Below are positions 56,477 to 64,000 of a stretch of DNA of 64,000 nucleotides, piece after piece (the stretch's first letter is position 1; every line of letters starts with the position of its first letter). Location: NCBI RefSeq assembly GCF_036370855.1, contig NC_088111.1, positions 17,829,501 through 17,893,500 of the forward strand. The letters are read 5' to 3'. Below the pieces are notes generated by a model, which was not told the origin of the DNA, did not search any database, and saw only the letters and a program-made list of their open reading frames with translations. The translations under genes and the position numbers were made by a program. The DNA is from Dromaius novaehollandiae (lineage: Eukaryota; Chordata; Aves; Casuariiformes; Dromaiidae).

Positions 56477-59400
56477 GTACTAACAAAGCTCTGCCATTGA
56501 TCGTGAAAAGCCTGGGAAGGCAGCGCGCTGAAAGGCAGCCAACGTCCTATCATCTGGATTTGTTCTTTCTTTTTTTAAAAAAAAGAAAAGGTGCCACGCT
56601 AAATCCCAAGCTTGGAAACGAGGGCAGGGAAAACGGGAACAAAAGCTGCAGGCGAGCAGCGCTCAGGGCACCGAGAGGGCTGTCGCGGGAGAGGAGAGGG
56701 GCGGCTTCCCGGGAGAAAGGAGGCGTCTCGCTGCCGCGCGCCCTGCGCGGGAGCTGTCTGGGCAGGGAGCAGGGACGGCCGTTCACTTGTTCTGCCCAAA
56801 ATTTCCCGGAGAGGCCGTCGGCGAGACCCGAGCCACGGGGCTGAAAGGCTGAAGCAGCTTGTCACGGCTGAGGAGGGACGGATTCCTCGCCAAGGGGATC
56901 TACGGATGGGCGTAACGGGGCCGGACTCTGCCCCGCAGCTGCGATGCCTTCTGGAGGAGGGAGCCGGCTCCCAGCTGGGAGTGCGGGCGCTCCTGCGCGT
57001 TCCTTGCCGCCGGGGGAGCCCGTCCTGATTTCACGTTTGACACCCGGCCATCCGCGTTGGCGCGGGCAAGAAGCGGCTCCGAGAGACCCTGGGCGATGGG
57101 GAGTTCGGGGACCCCGTGCAGACGTCTGCGGAGGAGCGACGGAGGGGTCCCCGCTCTCCTCTGCGCGCCCCGGGGCCCCTGAGCTGGGAGCGCTGGGAAG
57201 TCATGCAACTCCTGGAAGATGGTTGAAAGACGCGGTGTTTCGTGGGGGAGCCGGGACGCTCCCTGCCACGGGATCGTCAAGGGGAGCACGACTCCGAAGC
57301 ACCGAGGCGCTGCGGCGGAGGGGCCAGCCGTGGGCCGCGACGGGGCCCAGAGCAGTCGGGTTCCGGTTCTGGCAGCGCCGCCGGCTTCTCGCGCCATTTG
57401 GTGAAGCTGTTGCTGCTGCCTCTCGACGCGGGGGAGACGCGCCTCTGGCTTCCCTCCCTGGCAGGGTCATGGGCACGTTGTGACGCTGTTCAGGATTTTC
57501 AAGGCCGTTTGCCCAAAATGCTCAGGCCAGCGGTGGTCCTAGTTAGGGGCGAGGGAGAAATACTGCTCTGCGAGAAGCAAGAAGACGAAGCGCTGCGTCA
57601 TCCGTTGCCTCTCTGGGTGGTGGTGGCTCCTTCCTCTGAGCTGCGGGATGCGCGGTTAGACGGACCGTGCCCAGAATGCTGCCCGTCTACGGTCGCTGAT
57701 GGCTTCCCACGTGCTGTGCGCGACCAGCCGCCTCGCAGCGGTTTGTGGCTACCCGTCACGCTGCCGCCAGCCGAGCAGGACGTGGCCGAGGGGTTTCGGA
57801 GCGGGTCTGGGTGGCTCCGCTGCCGCTGCTGCTCGGCGAGGTAGCTCCGATGGCGGGTTTCGCGGGGGCCGCTGGGCTCCTGGCTGTGGCCGTGGTGAGG
57901 CCACGCGTGCTTTTGGCCTTGGGAGCCTGTTGGGCAGCCGTCGCTGTCTGGTTTCGGGGACGCACCGTCCGGCCGAGGCGAAGGGCTGGATGTGCTGCGG
58001 GCAGACAGCACGTTTGCCGCGGTCGGTGGCGGCTCGGAAGCCCCGAACGGCAGCAGGTTGCAACACAGGGAGAACGGAGGGGCCTGGAGCCGGGGGCACT
58101 TAGACATGTTGTTTGGGTTTTTTTTTTCTTGTCCCCTGTTGTGCCACAGGCCGTTTTTGTGACCTTGGGCAAGTCGCTTCTGGCTGCAGCCACGTGGCTG
58201 CCTTCCCTTGCAAGATCCCTGACTCCAGCAAAAGCACGCGGAGCGGCTCGGCTCCCGCGCGTGGGGCGAGCTCCCCCCTGCCCTCGCCAGCGGAGCGAGG
58301 AACGGCTCCCGGCGGAGCAGGGCCGTTACCCTGCCGGACCGAGTGCCCAGGCGCTGCCCAGCCTCGTGCCCTGCCCGTGGAGACGAGGCGGCCTCGCTGG
58401 CAAAGGCGCCTTTGGGGACCCGCTGCGGCTGCTGGCTTGGCGGCTCCCCCGGGAAGCGGCGCTGATGCCGCCGCTCCGGCACTGTGATCCCGACGGCGCC
58501 GCGAGGACGGGAGATAAGTCTCCTAACGGGGTCGGACGGGCGCCGTCGGGGGGAGGCGGCAGAGGTTAAAAGCGGGGTGCCGTGGCCAGTGCTGGGCGCT
58601 GCCCTGGCCGTGCCTTCGCGTGCCTCGGTCTCCCCGTCTGTACCACGCTGCCGCGTGGGCAGAAACGAAAATGCTGGGTAGGATGGTCGCATCGGGGCTG
58701 GGCCCGGGGCCAGAGGCAGCCCGGCAAGGCGTCCTGCTGCTCCCCCTTCCCTCCCGGGATGAGCTCGGCCCTGGGGAGCAGGAGCTGCTTCACGCTGCTT
58801 CCTTTGGACTCCCGTGGCGCCTTGGGAGAGGGTTTTGGTAGCACCATGGCTGCACCCCATCCCGTTCCCACATCCGCTTTCAATTCGCTCTGTCCGGGGA
58901 GGCCGGTCCTTGGCGCCCGGCTCTGCTGGCGCAAGCTCTGCCCCGATGGCCGGGGGCGTGTGCATCGCCGGCGACCTCGGGCCGCTCTGCCCGGGCTGGT
59001 TTCACCCAGCCGCCTCCGCTCGGGGCGGCACGAGAGCCCCCAGGGCAGCGCGGACGGCGCCTGCCGCCCCCCTCGGCGTCGGCGTGCCCGCAGGAGCACG
59101 GGCCTGCCGGCACCTTTCCTGCTCTCCGGGCTGCTCCTGCTTCGGTTCCCGTTGCCGGGTTTGTCGGTCCAGCAGTTTTCACGAGGGCTGGGGGCACGTG
59201 CGGGGCGCTGGGACCGCGCGGGCTGCTCAAGGTCGCCGGCCGGCCGCTGGCAGCGCGTCCCACTAGGCTGGCAAATTCGCGCAGCGGTTGTGCTGCCGCG
59301 GCTCTTTTTTTCCAGAGCCGTCTCCTGCCCTCCGTCGCCGGAGGGTGCAAAGCGCCCAGGTCGCCGCCAGCTTCGCCCAGCCCGCGCTCCCCGGCTGCAC

Positions 59401-61167
59401 TGAGCGCGGAGCGACGCAAAATGGTTTCTAGGTCTCACTGCCTGTTCCCGAGCCGGAGAGCTCAGCGCTTGCCCTCAAATGACTTTGACAGCTCAGCTTG
59501 TAGTTAAAAGCAATATAGAGCGGAAGGGTTTTGAAGCCGGTTGGCGGAGGGCCCCCCCTCCTGCTGGTGGTCCGCGGGAAGCGGGCGCCTTGCGCTCCGG
59601 GCTCGTGCCCGTGGCTGCGGACCCGGTGCCCTAGCAGACGGCGAGGGCACGTGCCTGGGTTGGCTGCCTGGTCTCCCCTTAGCTTCGTTCCCTCCCAAAA
59701 CGGGCTCTGGAAGTCCCTGGGGCAGGCGGCGAGGCAGAGCTGAGCGGTGGCCAGCTGGTGACCTGAAAGCTTGGAGGATGGCTTGGAGGACGAGCGATGG
59801 AGAGGGAGGCTGAGACTCCCAGCACGAGCCCTCTCTTGGCTTCAGGATGCAGCCCGTGAAGAGCCGCAGCAGTCTGCAGCAGCTCCTCCATCAAAGCCAG
59901 GAGGAGGTGGTGGTGGTGTCTCCTCTGGAGCTCCTGCAGCTACTGAGGGCAGAGGCATCGGTCAGGCTCCCCGTGGTGCTGCGGCGCGTTTCTGGAGGGT
60001 TCAGCATCAATCCCACCCCGGGGCTGCCCCGGGGCAGGGTTTCTCCCAGGCCCGTGCAGGTGGAGCCCGACGGGGCAGCAGCTCCTTGCAGGGGCAGAAC
60101 CGGGGTGGCCGCTTGTATTCCCGGCTGCACCGCGCGGCCCCGGCAGCCGCTTCCGTCCTTTGTGCCTCAGTTTCCTCCGGCTGGAAACGAGGACGCGGTG
60201 ACCTGCCCTGCGCGCGGAGGATCTCCCGAAGCGCCGGGGAACGGCGGAGGGCTCCCTGCTGCCGCTAGTAGCTAATTTCATTTCTGCCACAATTAACGAA
60301 CACCCGGAGGATTTGGGTGCGGGGAAAAACCCCCAAAGCTCTGCAAAACCCACGTGCTGCGGCCAGGCTGGGTACAGCAGCGGGTGCTTCGCCCTGGCCC
60401 CGCTGCCCGGTGTTTTTAGTTTCTCCCCCTCTGTGAAGGGAAAACTGTCTCTGTACAGACTCCAACAATAGCTCTGGCCCAGGGGGGTGTTTTAAGCTTT
60501 TTTGTTTTGTTTTGTGTTTTTTCCCCTTCCTCTTCCCTTTCCTCCTTGCCCCGGAGCAGCCTGGAGCTGGAGCCAGGCCGGATCCGCCTCTGCCCCCGTC
60601 CTGCGTCCGGCCGGCTGGGAGGCCGCGAGCCCCGGCTGCGTTCCTGCCTCTCTCTTCTCCTGCCGTGGCCCCTCTGCGGTCGCGGGCAGGGGGACGCCGC
60701 GAGCCGCCGGGCGTTTTGGCGCGCCGCCGTGCTGCGGCGATCCAACCATCGGGCTCGGCCCCAAATCCTCTCACTCCATTTAATAACTGGGTTGTTTTCC
60801 TGACCTCTAGTTCTCCGCCTGTGGCTGGAGGGTTTTTTTTTTTTCCTTCCTTCCTCTCTTAATTTCCAAGCAGCCACTTCAGCAGCACCGGCCCTCGGCC
60901 GGGCGCCGGGGGCAGCTCTCCTCCCGCAGCCTCTGCTCTCCTCGATTTGCCGTTAATGAGTTGCCAATTACTTCTCGGGCTCCTTGCGCCGAGAGGGGCA
61001 GCGTGCCGTGCTGTGCCGCGCGGCGGCCGTGCCGGGCCGGGGAATCCTGCCGCTGTGCCGGCCGCGGGGCGCCTTGCCCACGGCCTCGCGCCGCCGGCGC
61101 CATCCCGGAGCCCGGGGAGCTGTGGGGAGAGGGGAGGCAGCCGCTGACGGGCGACGGAGCGCCTGTC

Positions 61168-61175
61168 TATAAATA
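61168..61175 (+). promoter_or_regulatory. TATA-box-like element
   Basis: TATAAATA is preceded by GCCTGTC and followed by CGCGGAGCGAGG, matching the TATAWAWR consensus with GC-rich flanks. Initiation would be near 61,199 on the plus strand. No gene is recognised downstream, so function is uncertain. Confidence 0.35.
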
Positions 61176-62050
61176 CGCGGAGCGAGGAAGAAGTGGGTGG
61201 ATTATCCTTCTTCCTCAATGAGATAAATGCTCCTCGAGCTTAAACAGAGAACAATTTTCGGCTGAATAGTAGGGGAAAAACTTGGGGACGTGGCGGCTTC
61301 CTCCAAGCTGAGGCTGCTCACCGATTTATTCCCTGCAAAGCCGGGCCGCAGGCGTCCCCGGCTCGTGGCGTTGGCTCCCCTTCTTGGGCGGAACGGGCTT
61401 CCCGTGTCCCGCGGCGTTCGTGGTTGTAGAGAGCCAGGTGGAAAGTTTCTTTTTTTCTCTTTTTTTTCTCCTTCCCCCCGGGATGGCATTGGCTCTGTGG
61501 TCCTGGTAATCGTGACGCTATTTCAGGTCGGGATGACAGCAGGGTGGGATGGGTTATAATGACCCTGCGGTAACGGGAATGCTGTGGCAAGCGGTCTGGG
61601 GACCCTCCTTCCCAAGGGCTGTACCCTGCGCGGATTTGGTGTTTTCCCCGGTTTGCTGCCTACAACATGGCAACCGAGACAGCCGGGGCCTTCGGCATCC
61701 CTTGGTTTGCTGGGCGAGCCGCTCAGGCTGGGCGCTGCGGGAGCACAGCCCGCTCCCACCTCCCAGCGTCACCCTGCCTCCGAAGAAAGGGAGGAGGCTG
61801 GGGATGTCAAAACCCCCGTCCACCCGATATCTGCCTGCCGCTTGCTTTCCACGCTCTCTGTTCCCGCTGTGAGCGTTTACCGGGAGGCAGGAGCCCCCGT
61901 CGCGCCCCGTCGCTGCGGTGGGCCGGCCAGAGCGGCCCATGGCCGAGCCCTGGCTGCAGAGCTGAAGGTCGGCGTCTCCGTCCGCCTGCCGCGGGGGCCG
62001 GCCCGCGCTCGGCAGCCTCTGCCCTTCCCTCCCTGCTCCCTCTCCGAGCT

Positions 62051-62060
62051 CTTTTTATGG
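62051..62060 (+). promoter_or_regulatory. CArG-like box
   Basis: CTTTTTATGG differs from the SRF consensus CC(A/T)6GG by one base. It lies in an AT-rich islet (about 62,040-62,230) within GC-rich DNA. Confidence 0.3.
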
Positions 62061-62599
62061 CTCCTGTCAGAGCTGGGCAGAGAAAGGTCAGAGCATCTTG
62101 GAGAGATTTCTGGTCTGGAACAAGAACAAATGCTTGTAAAGGCTCCTCGGAGAAGAAACCTGGAGCAAAAAAAAATTATTTGGGATAAAGCCCTTCTCTT
62201 TTGCAATGGTTCTGAAATGGGATTAAACCCGGGCGGCTGAGCGGGGCCTGGGAAACGGCAAGCCTGGCCGGAGCTGGTGGCCTGTCCCGGAGCTGGCAGT
62301 GGTACCCGGGCCCCTGGCAGCACCCCGTGGGCGCCCCGGGCGTGGGAGCCGAGGGTCCCTGCCCAGGGGGCTGCCCGGGCCCCCCCCCATGCCACCGCCT
62401 CGCCCTGGCTCTCTGCGAGGCTCTGCTGGAGCCTCCTCTGGGTTTCTGAGGAATTTTATCTAATCCGAGTATCTCCTGCAGTGTGTTTCCATCTCAGTGC
62501 ATTGGCAAACTCGAGCAGAAGGCTGCGGCGGGGGGATTTTTTCCGCTCCGCTCTGCTCCTGGCTGCCTTGTGACATTGCATTTACTTCAGCCGGGCGCT

Positions 62600-64000
62600 G
62601 GGGCCAGAAAACCGCTGGAGAACAAAGCGCTGCAGCGGGGAGCCTGGGGTGCCCGGGCCCCGCGGGCGGGAGAGCGCGCGCAGGCTCGGCGGCCGGTGGC
62701 ATGGCATGGGTCTCTGGAAGGCTGTTGCAAAAGCAGGTGCTGCCCCATCAGCAAAGAGAAAAGGCAAAAACAGAGGGCTGGAAGCACGGGAGACGTTGCA
62801 CCCGCGTGTGGCAAAGGATGCTCATTTTTGATGGGACCATTTTTCTATTCCGGTCACACGTGTGCAAAATCAGAAAGGAGCTTTCTGCAAAACAGCCCAG
62901 AAAAACTCAATGAGCAGGAGGGAGCTGAAGCCAGATTTAGCCAAGGGAAAAAGCAAATACTCCCTGACTTAGAGAGATCTTTTAAACAGTAGGCAGCCCT
63001 TCCATTTCCGCTCTCCTCTATCCCACAGGCATTAAAAAAAAAAAAAAAAAAAGCTTTGCTGACTTGAATAATTGTATTTCAACACAGGTTAATTAACAGA
63101 CATTGACAAGCATGATTGTAAATTCAAGTGTAGACATAATTCTTCTTGTGGGATACTGGGAGCTGTTTTTAGTCATGCATCCACTTTGCTTCTGCACTAA
63201 TCCACCTCCACCTCCAATAACAAGACACTAAAATGGTGCTTCTCTTTAGGAAGGCCAATAAAACACTATGGAGATGAGCTGCTTTGAAGATCTTATGAGT
63301 CAAGCTGATACATTTTTGGAACATCATGATGTTTGAGTTCCTTTTCTATTTTCTGCCCAACTTCCCAGGAAAAAAAAATTATAAAATTGAGATCTACTCT
63401 GGGATGAGAGACAGCATGCAAAATGTTAGTGGTTTAAAGAAATGAGGGGCGCTTGGAGCTCAGGCTTACCCTAGTCGGAGAACATGTGAGAAGGTCTCCC
63501 CAGCCTCATGCTTCAGGGCACGAGCTGCTGAAACACCTGGGTGAGGAGGACGTCACCCTTGGGGCAGAGCATCGCCCCGCTAGGTGCTTTACGGGTGCTC
63601 AGCATCTTTCCTTGAAGTCTCTGGCACTGTTTTCTCCTGGAGACAGATGGACTGTTTGCTTTGTGCCAGAGCAGCGGTTCCTGTGGCGGTTCCTACTTGG
63701 GATTTATCACCGAGTCCAGAAATGGAAAAGCCCTTTTAGCGCTCTGGCCCTGCTTGCCAGTGCTGGCTTGTGCCCCGCGTCTGCCCGTGGCATTGCAACG
63801 TCCCAAGCACACGGGGCTCCACCTCTTCCCCCCCAGGTTTTTATGCGTGCTGGGGTTTAGCTCAAGTGTTCCTTAATTTCGTTGCTCTAGCTCCTATCTG
63901 CTGGATACCCTCCTCTTCGCTGGCGCGCCGGTGGCATCACCCGCGGTCCCTCTCTGCCTCGGCGTCCCTCCTGGCCAGGGCAGAGCTGCGCCGCGGCGGC
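62600..64000. other. Return to AT-rich DNA, then GC-rich edge
   Basis: From about 62.8 to 63.45 kb the sequence is AT-rich with an A19 run. From about 63,450 it becomes GC-rich again, and the last 100 nt are CpG-rich. There is no recognised exon. ORFs at 63453-63860 and 63661-63876 overlap in different frames and match nothing I know. Confidence 0.6.
63034..63052 (+). repeat. A19 homopolymer
   Basis: Nineteen A between GGCATT and GCTTTGC. It may be the decayed tail of a retroposed sequence, but no body is recognisable upstream. Confidence 0.9.

Larger units (their letters stand above)
56480..62600. other. GC-rich stretch without recognised gene
   Basis: CpG-rich sequence resembling a first intron or intergenic DNA. 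It includes T-rich runs near 56,570, 58,115, 60,500 and 60,831, and AT islets near 59,470-59,520, 60,260-60,300 and 60,940-60,985. No kinase motif (such as GxGxxG or HRDxKPEN) appears in any frame, so SBK1 coding exons are not here. Confidence 0.6.

Noticed and set aside
56340..64000. SBK1 kinase coding exons
   Set aside because: No frame shows the glycine loop, HRD or DFG motifs, nor the SBK1 N-terminal sequence. If the gene is SBK1, its coding exons lie beyond the window.
1..64000. Endogenous retrovirus, CRISPR array, bacterial operon or selfish system
   Set aside because: No retroviral gag/pol/env frames or LTR pairs, no regularly spaced repeats, and no prokaryotic gene layout were seen. 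I found no undescribed multi-gene system in this window.

Overview
The window is vertebrate nuclear DNA, most likely from a bird (sauropsid). The grounds are a split-exon gene with GT-AG introns, old CR1-type LINE relics in its introns with no Alu/L1-like sequence, few repeats overall, and very CpG-rich promoter blocks as on bird microchromosomes. Nothing bacterial, viral or CRISPR-like is visible, and I see no endogenous retrovirus.

Left two thirds (1-42.3 kb, minus strand): the 5' half of one gene, XPO6 (exportin-6, the RanGTP-dependent exporter of actin-profilin from the nucleus). Eleven exons were placed by joining frame, splice sites and recalled vertebrate XPO6 protein: 42324-42326 (coding part of exon 1, only the ATG), 24957-25047, 23126-23238, 19653-19850, 15158-15317, 14659-14736, 8755-9208, 5147-5273, 4225-4334, 1317-1425 and 414-506. 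Together they give 1,536 coding nt = 512 codons with no frameshift or stop. The remainder (about 55% of the protein) lies left of the window. The introns are AT-rich and hold three old CR1 fragments, several long homopolymers, an unexplained CpG island near 36 kb and some unassigned ORFs.

Centre (42.1-43.3 kb): the XPO6 CpG-island promoter, with CCAAT, ETS and NRF1 motifs and possible divergent initiation.

Right third (43.3-64 kb): an AT-balanced intergenic stretch to about 46.3 kb, then a long GC/CpG-rich domain to about 62.6 kb with no recognisable protein-coding gene. In mammals the gene divergent from XPO6 is the kinase gene SBK1. The GC-rich domain is therefore plausibly its 5' region: a CpG-island first exon with donor near 55,084 and a non-coding second exon near 56,316-56,476, with coding exons beyond the window. 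No SBK1 kinase motif is visible here, so this is inference from synteny. Across this domain are AT-rich islets with homeodomain, MEF2/TATA and AP-1-type motifs, a repeated 13-mer, and a short splice-bounded candidate coding exon (49,076-49,137). Most long ORFs here are by-products of GC richness.

I did not find a convincing new biological system. The best follow-ups are the isolated start codon of XPO6, the intronic CpG island, the duplicated promoter module at 54.66-54.86 kb, and the regulatory-looking islets at 47-53 kb.
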